A stretch of 64,000 nt of DNA from Aestuariivita sp. (GCA_018401465.1 JAGYKE010000004.1:682001-746000); one strand, 5' to 3'. Counted from the first letter of the stretch, positions 8,864-18,469 are shown. Program-made: numbers and translations. Notes: generated from the sequence alone by a model not told the origin.

Positions 8864-9375
8864 CAGTCGCTGCCCGATTGCAGGATCGTCCTGACGCGGC
8901 CCGACATCTGCGCGGTCCCGGTGATGAGGTTGATGACTGCCCGTTCCGAGGTGAGCGCGCTGCGACCCTGCGTGAGAAGCACGTTGCCGGTCATCACGAT
9001 CACGCCGTCGTCGATGGTGTAGTCCGCCCGCTCGGCCTCGGCCGCATCGGGACCGCTCACAAGGGTCACGCCGCCCGTCGCTTCCATCCTGTCGATGCCG
9101 TCGCTGGCGGACTTGTAGACGATCAGCACGCGCGGCGCGGCCAGCCGCATGTCGCCCTGCCCGATCACCACGTTTCCGGTGAAGACGGCCTCACCGGTTT
9201 CCTGATTGACGTCAAGCGTGTCGGCGGTGACTTCGACCGGCAGGCTGGGATCGGCCTTGATCGCACCGAAGGCGACGCGGGTTTCCTGCGCGGATGCCGT
9301 GGCGGCAAGACCGACGGCCAGACCGGCGGCAAACAGAACGGCGACAATCGGACGAAGCAGCGACAAGGAGATCAT
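8863..9375 (-). CDS. lptA: LPS transport periplasmic protein LptA
   Basis: Periplasmic bridge protein of the Lpt machine, 170 aa. A Sec signal peptide covers about the first 30 residues (hydrophobic core [18 protein letters not shown]). The mature part carries the OstA-like beta-jellyroll pattern ([20 protein letters not shown]). Start overlaps the lptC stop by four bases. Position between lptC and lptB and the size match the family. Confidence 0.93.
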   Translation of the reverse strand: MISLSLLRPIVAVLFAAGLAVGLAATASAQETRVAFGAIKADPSLPVEVTADTLDVNQETGEAVFTGNVVIGQGDMRLAAPRVLIVYKSASDGIDRMEATGGVTLVSGPDAAEAERADYTIDDGVIVMTGNVLLTQGRSALTSERAVINLITGTAQMSGRVRTILQSGSD

Positions 9376-9974
9376 CTTTCGGTAGTCTCGGGGTCGTATA
9401 GCAGTTTCACCCCGTCCTTGAAAAGAAGATGTGCCTCGCCCGTTCCGGGATTGCGGGTGAGCATCATCGCGCCCGCGTCGATCCGGCCCATGGGCGACAG
9501 GCCGCTCACGGCGCCGGGGCTTTCCACCGACAGTTCGGTGAGTTCGGCCCGCAGTTCCTGGCTGCGCAGGACGAAGCCCGTGCTGGTGGCAAGATCGACG
9601 TCGCCCAGCAGGACCGCGCGGTCCCGCTCTGAAGAAAACGTGCCCCGGTCGGATGACAGGGTCACGGCATTGCCCGACAAGAGCGTGATCTGCCCGCGCA
9701 TGCCCTCGGCGCGGGTGAGATCGCCGTCCTCGTCGGGGCGGATCAGCTCGGCGGCAAAGAGGATGTTCTCGCCCGCGTCGGTCTGGCCCGCGAAGAAGGG
9801 GGAAGTGATCACCTGACCGCCGCGCAGCCGGTCGGGCAGTTCCCCGTCACCGAAGGGCAGTGATCGGGTCGGATCGACGCTGCGCGACAGCAGGAACAGC
9901 GTCGACAGAAGCGCCAACGCCGCCAGCGGCAGCGCCACCTTGAGAACCGCCACCAGCCGCGAATATCCGTCCAT
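9372..9974 (-). CDS. lptC: LPS export protein LptC
   Basis: Inner-membrane anchored Lpt component, 200 aa. One N-terminal membrane helix (residues about 6-28, LVAVLKVALPLAALALLSTL) is followed by a periplasmic LptC/OstA-like domain. It lies 12 bases after kdsD and overlaps lptA by four, which places it inside the same operon. LptC sequences diverge strongly; the assignment rests on topology, size and operon position. Confidence 0.9.
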   Translation of the reverse strand: MDGYSRLVAVLKVALPLAALALLSTLFLLSRSVDPTRSLPFGDGELPDRLRGGQVITSPFFAGQTDAGENILFAAELIRPDEDGDLTRAEGMRGQITLLSGNAVTLSSDRGTFSSERDRAVLLGDVDLATSTGFVLRSQELRAELTELSVESPGAVSGLSPMGRIDAGAMMLTRNPGTGEAHLLFKDGVKLLYDPETTER

Positions 9975-9986
9975 GACGAAGGCCCC

Positions 9987-10952
9987 TCAGCCCAGACCGA
10001 TGCGCAGGCAGTCGTGGATGTGCAGCAGGCCTTCTGCCTGCCCGGTCCCGGCCGGATCGACGACGAACAGGCAGGTGATCTTGCGCCGGTTCATCAGCGC
10101 CACCGCAGTTTCGGCGAGCGCGTCGGGCCCGATGGTGGTGGGGCCCGGCGTCATCACCTGCGCGGCGCGGGCCGCCAGAAGCCCGTCGCCCATATGGCGG
10201 CGCAGGTCGCCGTCGGTGACGATTCCGGCCAAGCGGCCGTCTTCGCCGCGCACGCCGACGACACCGAAGCCCTTGCGGCTGATTTCGATCAGCGCCTCGG
10301 ACATGGGCGTGTCGGTGGCGACCATGGGCAGCCCGTCGCCCGTATGCATCAGGTCGCGCACCTTGGACAGCCGCGCGCCCAGCTTGCCGCCGGGATGGAA
10401 CTGGCGGAAATGTTCGGGGGTGAAGCGGCGGTGTTCCATCAGCGCCACCGCCAGCGCATCGCCCAGCGCGAGCGTCATGGTGGTGGAGGAGGTGGGCACG
10501 ATGCCAGTGCCGCAGGCTTCGTCGGCTTGCGGCAGGACAAGTGCAACGTCGGATTGCCGCAGAAGCGTCGACCCCGCCCGCGCTGCGACCCCGATCAGCG
10601 GGATGGCAAAGCGGCGGGTATAGGCGATGAGATCGGCCAGTTCCGGCGTTTCGCCCGAATTGGACAAGACCAGCACCGCGTCGCCTTGGGCCATCATGCC
10701 CAGATCGCCGTGGCTGGCTTCGGCCGGGTGGACGAAATGCGCGGGCGTCCCGGTCGAGGCCAGCGTCGCCGCGATCTTGCGCGCGATGTGGCCGGATTTG
10801 CCCATGCCGCTGACGATGATGCGGCCGCGCGCGTTCAGGATCGTTTCGACCGCGCGGTCGAAGCTGTCGTCAAGGCCGGCTTCCAGCAGGGCGAGCGCCT
10901 GTGCCTCGATCCGGATGACCCGTCGCGCGGTATCGAGGTAGGACCCGGTCAT
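9987..10952 (-). CDS. kdsD: Arabinose-5-phosphate isomerase KdsD
   Basis: Converts ribulose 5-phosphate to arabinose 5-phosphate, the first step towards Kdo for lipopolysaccharide. The 321-aa enzyme has an N-terminal SIS domain (VSGMGKSGHIARKIAATLAS, then HPAEASHGDLG) and two C-terminal CBS repeats, the second containing GIVTDGDLRRHMG. The ATG at 10952 overlaps the upstream exonuclease stop (ATGA), which decides this start over a longer frame to 11270. Its place before lptCAB matches the enterobacterial order, although no kdsC is present. Confidence 0.94.
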   Translation of the reverse strand: MTGSYLDTARRVIRIEAQALALLEAGLDDSFDRAVETILNARGRIIVSGMGKSGHIARKIAATLASTGTPAHFVHPAEASHGDLGMMAQGDAVLVLSNSGETPELADLIAYTRRFAIPLIGVAARAGSTLLRQSDVALVLPQADEACGTGIVPTSSTTMTLALGDALAVALMEHRRFTPEHFRQFHPGGKLGARLSKVRDLMHTGDGLPMVATDTPMSEALIEISRKGFGVVGVRGEDGRLAGIVTDGDLRRHMGDGLLAARAAQVMTPGPTTIGPDALAETAVALMNRRKITCLFVVDPAGTGQAEGLLHIHDCLRIGLG

Positions 10953-11563
10953 GAATGCGCGAAGATGTCGATTTCGGGCCAGCCTTCGACATCGAGCTTT
11001 GCGCGCGTCGGCAGGAAGTCGAAACAGGACTGCGCGAGATCCATGCGCCCTTCGCGCACCAGCATGGCGTTCATCGCCACCCGCAGCCGGTGCAGGTGCA
11101 GGACGTCGGAGGCGGCATAGTCCAGCTGCGCGGATGTCAGCACCTCTGCGCCCCAGTCGCTGGTCTGCTGCTGCTTGGAGATGTCGATGCCCAGAAGCTC
11201 CTGCAGCAGGTTCTTCAGCCCGTGGCGGTCGGTGAAAGTGCGCACGAGGCGGCTTGCGATCTTGGTGCAATAGACGGGCGCCGTGGTCACGCCGAAGGTG
11301 TGGTAGAGCACGGCGATGTCGAAGCGGCCGAAATGGAAAAGCTTCAGTACCGCCGGATCGGCCAGCATGCGGCAGAGGTTGGGTGCTTCAGACTGGCCCT
11401 TCGCGATCTGGATGATGTGGGCATGCCCGTCGCCGCCCGACAGCTGGATCACGCAGAGCCGGTCGCGGTGCGGGTTCAGCCCCATGGTTTCGCAATCGAT
11501 GGCGACGACCGGGCCAAGGTCGAGCCCGTCGGGCAGGTCGTTCTGATAAAGGTGGTTCGCCAC
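10949..11563 (-). CDS. Ribonuclease D-like 3'-5' exonuclease
   Basis: DEDD-family RNA exonuclease of 204 aa. Exo I shows Asp23 and Glu25 in AIDCETMGLN; Exo II is FHFGRFDIAVL; Exo III contains YAASDVLHLHRL. It lacks the HRDC domains of E. coli RNase D and so belongs to the short alphaproteobacterial form. The GTG start at 11563 gives the family N-terminus (VANHLYQNDLPDG) and has GAAGGA ten bases upstream; a longer frame exists but has no ribosome-binding site. The stop overlaps the kdsD start. Confidence 0.9.
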   Translation of the reverse strand: MANHLYQNDLPDGLDLGPVVAIDCETMGLNPHRDRLCVIQLSGGDGHAHIIQIAKGQSEAPNLCRMLADPAVLKLFHFGRFDIAVLYHTFGVTTAPVYCTKIASRLVRTFTDRHGLKNLLQELLGIDISKQQQTSDWGAEVLTSAQLDYAASDVLHLHRLRVAMNAMLVREGRMDLAQSCFDFLPTRAKLDVEGWPEIDIFAHS

Positions 11564-11691
11564 GCGTGCAGTCCTTCGCCGTTTCCCGCCCAGATACGGG
11601 CTTTGATGCGTGAAAACAACTGCCGCAGGGTCAGAGTGGGCAGCACCCCGCCGCAGCGCATATGCTGGTGCGCACAAAGGGGAGGATGACG

Positions 11692-13428
11692 ATGCGCGCC
11701 TATGACCGCGACGACCTGATGTTCCAGCTCTGGGAGGTGGCCGAGCTGGCCAGCCTCATCGAGGACAGCGATCTCGACCGCGCGGCGGTGATGGGCATCC
11801 TCGACACCGCCGACCAGATCGCGGGGGATCATTTCCTGCCGCTGGGCCGCCTGCTGGACGAGGAGGAACCGCGGTTCGAGAATGGCCGCGCGATCATCCC
11901 CGAACCGGCGGTCGCGGCGATCCGCGCGCATGCGGCGGCGGGGTTCATCGCATCGGGCTTCGAACCCGCGCATGGCGGGATGGGCCTGCCGGAAATCGTG
12001 CATCAGGCGGCGGCCTACGTCTTTTCCGCCTCGAACATCTCGCTTGCGGGCTATGGGCTGCTGACGGTGGGGGCCGGGCGGCTGATCCAGTCCTTCGGGA
12101 CCGAGGCGCAGAAGCGCCGCTACCTTGAACCGATGGCCGAGGGGCGGTTCTTCGGCACCATGTGCCTGAGCGAACCGCAGGCGGGATCGTCGCTGTCCGA
12201 CATCACCACGCGGGCCGAACCCGTGGGCGACGGAACGTATCGCATCACGGGCCGCAAGATGTGGATTTCGGGTGGCGAGCAAGAGGTGACCGATAACATC
12301 GTTCACATGGTGCTGGCCAAGATCCCCGGCGGGCCGCCGGGGGTGAAGGGGATTTCGCTGTTCATCGTGCCGAAGCGGCGGGCGGACGGGGCGCCCAACG
12401 ACGTCACGCTTGCCGGGCTGAACCACAAGATGGGCTATCGCGGCACCACCAACTGCGCGCTGAACTTCGGCGAGGCGGGGACCTGCATCGGTGAATTGCT
12501 GGGCGAGCCGCACAAGGGCCTGTCCTACATGTTCCAGATGATGAACGAGGCGCGCATCGGCGTTGGCATGGGCGCGACCGCGCTGGGGCAGGCGGGGTAT
12601 CAGGCCTCGCTCGCCTATGCGCGCGAACGCCCGCAGGGCCGCGCGGTGGGCGCGAAGGACCCGACCACGCCGCAGGTGCCGATCATCGCGCATTCGGATG
12701 TGCGGCGGCTTCTTCTGGCGCAGAAGGCGGCGGTGGAACCGGCGCTGGCCCTGTCGCTGTACTGCGCGCGGCTGGTCGATCTGCACGCGCGGGGCGATGC
12801 GGGGGCGGGGCAGCTTCTGGACATGCTGACGCCGATTGCCAAGTCGTGGCCGTCTGAATTCTGTCTCGAGGCGAACAAGCATGCGATCCAGGTTCTGGGC
12901 GGGGCGGGTTATACCCGCGATTACCCGGTGGAGCGGTATTACCGCGACAACCGGCTGAACCACATCCACGAAGGCACCCACGGCATCCAGGGGATGGACC
13001 TCTTGGGCCGCAAGGTGATGATCGACGGCGGCGCGGGGTTCCGCGCGCTGATGGCGGTGATCCGCGCCGACATCGCGGCGGCGCAGGGGTCGGACCTTGC
13101 CGCGCGGCTGGCCGCCGCGCTCGACCGGGTCGAGGCGGTGACGGCGCAACTGGCCGCCGGGGTCATGCGCGATCCCGACCGGGGGCTGGCGAACGCCACG
13201 CTCTACCTCGATGCCATGGGACATGTGGTCATGGGCTGGATGTGGCTGCGCCTGACCCGGGCCGCGACCCGTGTCGCTGCCCGCGATGGAGACAGCGCCT
13301 TCCTGCGGGGCAAGCATCAGGCGGCGCGGTATTTCGTGGCGCGTGAGGTGTCGCGCGTCGACGGCTGGTGCGACGTGCTGGCGGCAAACGACCAGAGCGC
13401 CTTCGACATGGAGACGGAATGGTTCTGA
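11692..13428 (+). CDS. Acyl-CoA dehydrogenase, long DmdC-like form
   Basis: FAD-dependent enzyme of 578 aa introducing a double bond into an acyl-CoA. It contains the usual N-terminal, middle (CLSEPQAGSSLSDI, then KMWISGGEQE) and C-terminal domains. The catalytic Glu is in IHEGTHGIQ. An extra C-terminal region makes it about 200 residues longer than standard members, as in methylmercaptopropionyl-CoA dehydrogenase DmdC and its relatives. The ATG at 11692 is six bases after GGGGAGG. It is the first gene after the divergent exonuclease. Its substrate is not determined by sequence; DMSP-derived methylthiopropionyl-CoA is one possibility. Confidence 0.88.
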   Translation: MRAYDRDDLMFQLWEVAELASLIEDSDLDRAAVMGILDTADQIAGDHFLPLGRLLDEEEPRFENGRAIIPEPAVAAIRAHAAAGFIASGFEPAHGGMGLPEIVHQAAAYVFSASNISLAGYGLLTVGAGRLIQSFGTEAQKRRYLEPMAEGRFFGTMCLSEPQAGSSLSDITTRAEPVGDGTYRITGRKMWISGGEQEVTDNIVHMVLAKIPGGPPGVKGISLFIVPKRRADGAPNDVTLAGLNHKMGYRGTTNCALNFGEAGTCIGELLGEPHKGLSYMFQMMNEARIGVGMGATALGQAGYQASLAYARERPQGRAVGAKDPTTPQVPIIAHSDVRRLLLAQKAAVEPALALSLYCARLVDLHARGDAGAGQLLDMLTPIAKSWPSEFCLEANKHAIQVLGGAGYTRDYPVERYYRDNRLNHIHEGTHGIQGMDLLGRKVMIDGGAGFRALMAVIRADIAAAQGSDLAARLAAALDRVEAVTAQLAAGVMRDPDRGLANATLYLDAMGHVVMGWMWLRLTRAATRVAARDGDSAFLRGKHQAARYFVAREVSRVDGWCDVLAANDQSAFDMETEWF

Positions 13429-13505
13429 GCGGCAACATCGTTTGACAGGGCCGCGCGAAACCCGCGAGATGGGGGCGCAAGACGCATCCCTGAAAGGCCC
13501 CCCGC

Positions 13506-14822
13506 ATGACCGACACCGGCGGCAGAACGCCCGACCCGCAGACCCGAGACCGCATCCTTGGCGCGGTGTCCGATCTCTTCGACGACGAGATCGCGTTCCT
13601 CGCGGATTTCGTGCGCATCCCCAGCCTGCGCTTCGAAGAGGCCCCGGCACAGGATTTCATTGCCACAGCACTCCGCGACCGGGGGTACGAGGTCGATGAA
13701 TGGCAGGTGAAGCTGGAAGACCTTGAACCGCTGCCGGGGTTCGGGCCGATCCACGGTGACTTTTCCCGTGCGCGCAGCGTTGTGGGCACGCACCGCCCGG
13801 ATGTGACGCAGGGGCGGTCGCTGATCCTGCAGGGGCATCTCGATGTCGTGCCGACCGGCCCGCATTACATGTGGACGCATCCGCCCTTTGACCCCGTGAT
13901 CGCCGATGGCTGGATGTATGGCAGGGGCGCGGGCGACATGAAATCCGGCACCGTCGCCGCGATCTTCGCGCTGGATGCGCTGCGCCATGCCGGGTTCGAA
14001 CCCGCCGCCCGCGTTCACCTCCAGTCGGTGATCGAAGAAGAAAGCACCGGTCTGGGCGCGCTGTCGACGCTCCAGCGGGGCTATCGCGCCGATCTGGCGC
14101 TTCTGCCCGAACCGTCGGACCATACAGTCAACCGTGCACAGATCGGTGTGCTGTGGTTCCGCATCGCGGTCCGGGGCCGGCCCACCCATGTGGCCGTGGC
14201 CCGCGAAGGATCGAACGCGATCATGGCGGCCTATGACATGATCCGCGCGCTGAAGGGCCTTGAGGCAGACTGGAACGCGCAGGCGGCCGACCATCCCGTC
14301 TACGCCGACGTGCCGCATCCGCTGAACTTCAACGCAGGCAAGATCGAAGGCGGCGACTGGGCGTCAAGCGTGCCGGCCTGGTGCAACGTGGATTGTCGCA
14401 TGGGGGTGCTGCCGGGGCAGGATCTGGATCAGGCCAAGGCCGCGATCGAATCCTGCATCCGCGACGCCGCCCGCGATCACCCCTTCCTGTCCAACAACCC
14501 GCCGCAGCTGATCTGGAACGGGTTTCAGGCCGAAGGGTATGTCTTGGGGCCCGAGGCCGAACCGGGCCTTGCCACCCTGCGGCACGCCCATGCGGCGGTC
14601 TTCGGCGAAGATGTCCGGATGGCGGAACGCAAGATGACCGCGCTGACCGACACGCGGTTCTATGGCCTGTATTACGGCATCCCCGCCTTCTGCTATGGCC
14701 CCGAGGCGCAGAACATCCACGGCTTTGATGAGCGGGTGAGCCTTGCGTCCGTGCAGCGCACGACGGAAGTGCTGGCGCTGTTCATCGCGGAGTGGTGCGG
14801 GTTGAACCGGGTGGGTGGGTGA
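13506..14822 (+). CDS. M20 family metallopeptidase (ArgE/DapE type)
   Basis: Zinc-dependent deacylase or dipeptidase of 438 aa. Metal and catalytic residues are visible: His111 and Asp113 in QGHLDVVP, Asp144 in GRGAGDMKSG, and the Glu pair at 177-178 in VIEEES. A dimerisation lid follows. The substrate cannot be read from sequence; acetylornithine or succinyl-diaminopimelate deacylases share these motifs but are usually shorter (about 380 aa). It follows the acyl-CoA dehydrogenase after 77 bases and may be cotranscribed. Confidence 0.88.
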   Translation: MTDTGGRTPDPQTRDRILGAVSDLFDDEIAFLADFVRIPSLRFEEAPAQDFIATALRDRGYEVDEWQVKLEDLEPLPGFGPIHGDFSRARSVVGTHRPDVTQGRSLILQGHLDVVPTGPHYMWTHPPFDPVIADGWMYGRGAGDMKSGTVAAIFALDALRHAGFEPAARVHLQSVIEEESTGLGALSTLQRGYRADLALLPEPSDHTVNRAQIGVLWFRIAVRGRPTHVAVAREGSNAIMAAYDMIRALKGLEADWNAQAADHPVYADVPHPLNFNAGKIEGGDWASSVPAWCNVDCRMGVLPGQDLDQAKAAIESCIRDAARDHPFLSNNPPQLIWNGFQAEGYVLGPEAEPGLATLRHAHAAVFGEDVRMAERKMTALTDTRFYGLYYGIPAFCYGPEAQNIHGFDERVSLASVQRTTEVLALFIAEWCGLNRVGG

Positions 14823-14838
14823 GTTTGGGGCGGGTGGG

Positions 14839-14943
14839 CGTTACTGGCGTTTCAGAGCGTTACCGATTAATCCTTCCCAGTAAACGGTGTTATGCTGCCG
14901 TTTCGTCCGTTACCACTCCTTATAGGGGGTAACGGCGGTAACG
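14839..14943. repeat. Cluster of five CGTTAC/GTAACG half-sites
   Basis: In the gap after the peptidase gene, CGTTAC(C) occurs at 14839, 14858 and 14908, and its complement GGTAACG at 14928 and 14937. The middle pair forms an inverted repeat with 8-bp arms (14907-14914 and 14928-14935). Such spacing could be a regulator binding array or the degraded end of an inserted element. No function is assigned. Confidence 0.5.
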
Positions 14944-14988
14944 CTGGCCCTGCATCACTGAAGTGCCACCCTTCTGCGGCGCTGTCAT

Positions 14989-15822
14989 CTAGAATTGCGA
15001 CATGATTTCGCATTGCAGGTAAACACCGTCTCCGTCGTAGGAATAGCGGAACTCGTCTTCTTCGAGGCCCGAACAAGGAATTCCGCTGATCGGCTCTGCC
15101 TCCGCGTTCAGGACGCGTTTCTCTGATACGAAGTCGCAGAGAAACCTATCCTGGCATTCGAACCGATCAAGCCGGACGATACCGCATTCGCCCCTCGGAC
15201 CACCATTGGATATCACCCACCGGGTGTCTGAAACCTTCTCGAAGGTGTCGGACCACTCATTGACGAACAGCTTGCATGTTCGGGCCTCCTTCTGAACTTC
15301 AAGCCGTATCATCGCCTCCAGAGCATCGATTGAACGCTCTTCGCAAAGGCTCACAAACGTTTCAGTCTGCTTTGAGATATCATCAATTTCTCTGGGGTCG
15401 CTGTTCGCCGCCTGCCTTCGAAATTCATCGACATCGAATTCACTTAGTGCCTCCGCAGGTAGTTTCTCGAGGATGGCGGTTGCAGCTTCGTCATTGCCAG
15501 AAGCTATAAGCCTCATTGCTTCTATGGAGGCCTTCATCATTGGAACAACTACTGGGCAAAACTCATCTAACTCGTCTGAGCCGTTTAGTTGGTCAGCGGC
15601 GGTCGCAACCCTTTTGGCTACCTCTTGCTCCAGGTTCTCCGGCTTCACCTTCAAAGACATGGAAGTCTGCGTGAAGTTGCACTCCCACTTCCCAGACGAT
15701 TGCTCTGAACACCTGTAGGTGAGAAAATCATCCTCCACCCCGACTAGCTGCCCAAAGGACGGTTCAGCCAGAGCGTGGCCCGAAGCAAAGGTAAGAAGCG
15801 AGAATAGGAGCCAAGTGCGCAC
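14989..15822 (-). CDS. Secreted hypothetical protein
   Basis: I do not recognise the family. From the GTG at 15822 the protein is 277 aa and begins with a clear Sec signal peptide (VRTWLLFSLLTFASGHALA). The mature part is acidic and contains several cysteines, in keeping with periplasmic disulfides. GAGG lies nine bases before this GTG. An upstream GTG at 15882 is also in frame but would bury the signal peptide. Base composition is visibly lower in GC than in the neighbours and it sits between the half-site cluster and tRNA-Leu, which suggests recent acquisition. Confidence 0.75.
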   Translation of the reverse strand: MRTWLLFSLLTFASGHALAEPSFGQLVGVEDDFLTYRCSEQSSGKWECNFTQTSMSLKVKPENLEQEVAKRVATAADQLNGSDELDEFCPVVVPMMKASIEAMRLIASGNDEAATAILEKLPAEALSEFDVDEFRRQAANSDPREIDDISKQTETFVSLCEERSIDALEAMIRLEVQKEARTCKLFVNEWSDTFEKVSDTRWVISNGGPRGECGIVRLDRFECQDRFLCDFVSEKRVLNAEAEPISGIPCSGLEEDEFRYSYDGDGVYLQCEIMSQF

Positions 15823-16176
15823 TGGGAAAACCTCAGATCGAAGAGTCGGGCCGCCCATCTTCTCTCGCAAAGAAGAGAACACTTACGCTGAGCGAGCCAT
15901 TGAAATCAGTCTCGTTCAACTCGATGAAGGCAGTCAATCAAAACAGACTTGGGACTCACGGCCGCCCGACGCTAGGTCGGTCTCATTCAACGGAAACTCG
16001 ACCGCCGCGCTGGGCGCGGCAGGAGGCCGAAAACGGTAGAAGGGCGGGCGCGGATAGCGGCGGCTTAGAGGGCCAGATGGGCTGCTTACCGCGATCAGAA
16101 AAGGCAACATCTGGGGGGGTAAAATTACCAGTCACCCACCCAAATTACTGATTTTATTTGGATAACCGACTTTAAC
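15823..16176. other. Gap between secreted protein and tRNA-Leu
   Basis: About 350 bp with no convincing gene on either strand. It should contain the promoter of the leftward secreted-protein gene and any 3' trailer of the tRNA, which is transcribed leftward into it. The part next to the tRNA (about 16120-16180) is AT-rich. Short frames here lack ribosome-binding sites. Confidence 0.4.
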
Positions 16177-16263
16177 TGGTGCCCAGGAGAGGACTCGAAC
16201 CTCCACGACCTTTCGATCACTGGTACCTGAAACCAGCGCGTCTACCAATTCCGCCACCTGGGC
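16177..16263 (-). tRNA. tRNA-Leu (anticodon CAG)
   Basis: On the minus strand the gene starts GCCCAGGTGGCGGAATTGG and ends with GGTTCGAGTC in the T loop, acceptor CCTGGGC, discriminator A and encoded CCA. The 7-bp acceptor stem is perfect. The anticodon stem CTGGT/ACCAG encloses the loop TTCAGGT, giving anticodon CAG, which reads CUG. A long variable arm is present, as expected for leucine tRNAs. Its 3' end faces the lower-GC islet. Confidence 0.96.
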
Positions 16264-16446
16264 AGGTGTCGTGAGGCGTGCGTTTAAGGGTGGGCCGGGA
16301 CGGTGTCAAACGGATTCTGAGGGGTGTTGCGCCGGATTTTGCGGCCCGTTCGCGCCGCTTCGGATGCGCGGCGATTTTGCGCCTTGTTGCACCGGGGGGC
16401 AGAGGGTAGATCACGGGCCGACGTCCCAGTGCAGAGGCTGCGAACC

Positions 16447-17427
16447 ATGTCGAACCTCGTGACCATCTATGGCGGGTCCGGTTTCGTCGGGCGCTATATC
16501 GCGCGCCGGATGGCGAAGGCAGGCTGGCGGGTGCGGGTCGCCGTGCGCCGCCCGAACGAGGCGATGTTCGTCAAGCCTTATGGCGCGGTCGGTCAGGTCG
16601 AACCCGTGTTCTGCAACATCCGCGACGATGCCTCGGTCGCGGCCGTGATGACGGGGGCGGATGCGGTGGTGAACTGCGTCGGCATTCTGGCCGAGGGCGG
16701 GCGCAACACGTTTGAGTCGGTGCAGGCCGAAGGGGCCGCGCGGATCGCGCGGATCGCGGCGGAGCAGGGCGTGGCGCGGATGGTGCATGTCTCGGCCATC
16801 GGAGCGGATGCGAATTCCCCCAGTGCCTATGCCCGGACCAAGGCCGCGGGCGAAGCGGCGGTGCTGGCGCACATGCCGGGGGCCATGATCCTGCGCCCCT
16901 CCATCGTCTTCGGACCCGAGGACCAGTTCTTCAACCGCTTCGCCGCGCTTTCGCGGCTGGGCCCGGTGCTGCCGGTGGTGGGCGCGGACACGCGGTTCCA
17001 GCCCGTCTATGTCGACGACGTGGCGCAGGCGGCGGTCAAGGGCGTCACCGGCAAGGCGCCGGGCGGCGTCTATGAACTGGGCGGGCCCGACGTGAACACC
17101 TTCCGCGCGCTGATGGAGCAGATGCTGCAGGTGATCCGCCGTCGCAAGCTGATCGCCAACATCCCCTTCCCCGTCGCGCGGATGATGGCGCTGGGCTTCG
17201 ACATGCTGAATTTCGTGTCCTTCGGGCTGATCCCCGCGCAGATCACGCGCGATCAGGTCAAGAACCTTGCCCGCGACAACGTGGTGTCCGAGGGCGCGAA
17301 GGGGCTGGCCGATCTGGGCATCCGGCCCACCGCGCTCGAGGCTGTGCTGCCCGAGTATCTCTGGCGGTTCCGTCCTTCGGGGCAGTACGAGGAAATCAAG
17401 GAAAGCGCGAAGAACCTGCGCAACTAG
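16447..17427 (+). CDS. NDUFA9-like NAD(P)-binding protein
   Basis: Atypical short-chain dehydrogenase of the complex I NDUFA9 subunit family, 326 aa. The N-terminal Rossmann motif is [17 protein letters not shown]. The substrate half is that of NAD(P)H-binding epimerase-like proteins. The mitochondrial homologue is an accessory subunit of NADH dehydrogenase; the bacterial role is not established. The start ATG at 16447 gives the family N-terminus ([10 protein letters not shown]). Its TAG stop shares the palindrome CTAG with the stop of the convergent uppP. Confidence 0.88.
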   Translation: MSNLVTIYGGSGFVGRYIARRMAKAGWRVRVAVRRPNEAMFVKPYGAVGQVEPVFCNIRDDASVAAVMTGADAVVNCVGILAEGGRNTFESVQAEGAARIARIAAEQGVARMVHVSAIGADANSPSAYARTKAAGEAAVLAHMPGAMILRPSIVFGPEDQFFNRFAALSRLGPVLPVVGADTRFQPVYVDDVAQAAVKGVTGKAPGGVYELGGPDVNTFRALMEQMLQVIRRRKLIANIPFPVARMMALGFDMLNFVSFGLIPAQITRDQVKNLARDNVVSEGAKGLADLGIRPTALEAVLPEYLWRFRPSGQYEEIKESAKNLRN

Positions 17428-18227
17428 GTGTAGGCGATCACCAGCAGCACGACCCCGAGGATCACTCGGTAGATCACGTAGGGCGTGAAGCTGACCGACC
17501 GCAGAAGCCGCATCATCACCCCCAGCGCCAGCAGTGCCGCCACGAAGGCGAAGGCGGCGGCGATGGCTGCGTCGCGGGCCAGCGCCATGTCGGCCTGCCC
17601 GATGACATCCAGCCCCAGCAGCGCGCCGGACGCCATGATCGTCGGGATCGACATCAGCATCGACAGCCGCGCCGCGTCGGACCTGCCGTATCCCAGAAGG
17701 CGCGCGCCGGTGATGGTGATGCCCGCCCGCGACGTGCCCGGGATCAGCGCCACCGCCTGCCAGAGGCCCATGACGACGGCATGCCGCAGCGTCCAGCGGT
17801 CGGCAGTGCGGTCCTGCGCGCCTTTTTGGTCGGCCCAGTAAAGGACGATCCCGAAGATCAGCATGGTCCAGCCGATCACCGCCACCGACCGCATCGCATC
17901 GGCAAGGCCGGTGACGTGCAGAACCAGCCCCGCAATCACCACCGGCACCGTCGCGATGGCAAGGCACAGCGCAAGGAAGGCGCCCGCCGTATCCACCTTG
18001 CCGCGCAACAGCCGCCCCGTGCCTGCCAGCGCCAGTTTCACGTCGGACCAGAAGAACAGGATCACCGCGAAAAGCGTGCCGACATGCACCGCGACGTCGA
18101 TGGCGAGGCCCTGATCTTCGATCCCCGACAGGCCGGGCAGCAGGATCAGGTGACCCGAGGAGGAGACCGGCAGAAACTCGGTCAGGCCCTGAATCACGGC
18201 GACCAGGATCAGTTGGAACAGCGGCAT
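17424..18227 (-). CDS. uppP: Undecaprenyl-diphosphatase UppP
   Basis: Integral membrane phosphatase (BacA family) that regenerates the undecaprenyl phosphate carrier for cell-wall synthesis. The 267-aa protein has about eight membrane helices. Active-site motifs are [15 protein letters not shown] near the N-terminus and [10 protein letters not shown] in the second half. It starts divergently from gltD, with about 240 bp between the two starts, and ends convergently with the NDUFA9-like gene. Confidence 0.95.
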   Translation of the reverse strand: MPLFQLILVAVIQGLTEFLPVSSSGHLILLPGLSGIEDQGLAIDVAVHVGTLFAVILFFWSDVKLALAGTGRLLRGKVDTAGAFLALCLAIATVPVVIAGLVLHVTGLADAMRSVAVIGWTMLIFGIVLYWADQKGAQDRTADRWTLRHAVVMGLWQAVALIPGTSRAGITITGARLLGYGRSDAARLSMLMSIPTIMASGALLGLDVIGQADMALARDAAIAAAFAFVAALLALGVMMRLLRSVSFTPYVIYRVILGVVLLVIAYT

Positions 18228-18469
18228 GACGGGCGATTCGCTTTTCTTGCGGCAGGATGCGCTAGCTTTAAATTCTTGTCCTGCCTTGCAAAGCGCACAT
18301 TTAGGTCCGCTTTGATACCTAAAAATGCAGCCGCGTGGCGGGATTGTCCGGGTAGCGCGCGAACTTTCGCCTTATAAGGTCAGTATTGCTGACTTTTAAT
18401 CCCTTTCGACTTGTCATAAACAATCTGCGCGCGGGAGGGCGCATCTTCATCCCAGCGGAGGCCAGGGCC
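18228..18469. promoter_or_regulatory. Divergent promoter region uppP / gltD
   Basis: This 242-bp gap separates divergent uppP and gltD, so it must hold both promoters. It is locally AT-rich (for example 18290-18330 and 18370-18425). A small inverted repeat (GTCAG, TATTG, CTGAC) lies at about 18379-18393 upstream of gltD. I could not identify a convincing -35/-10 pair. Confidence 0.4.
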
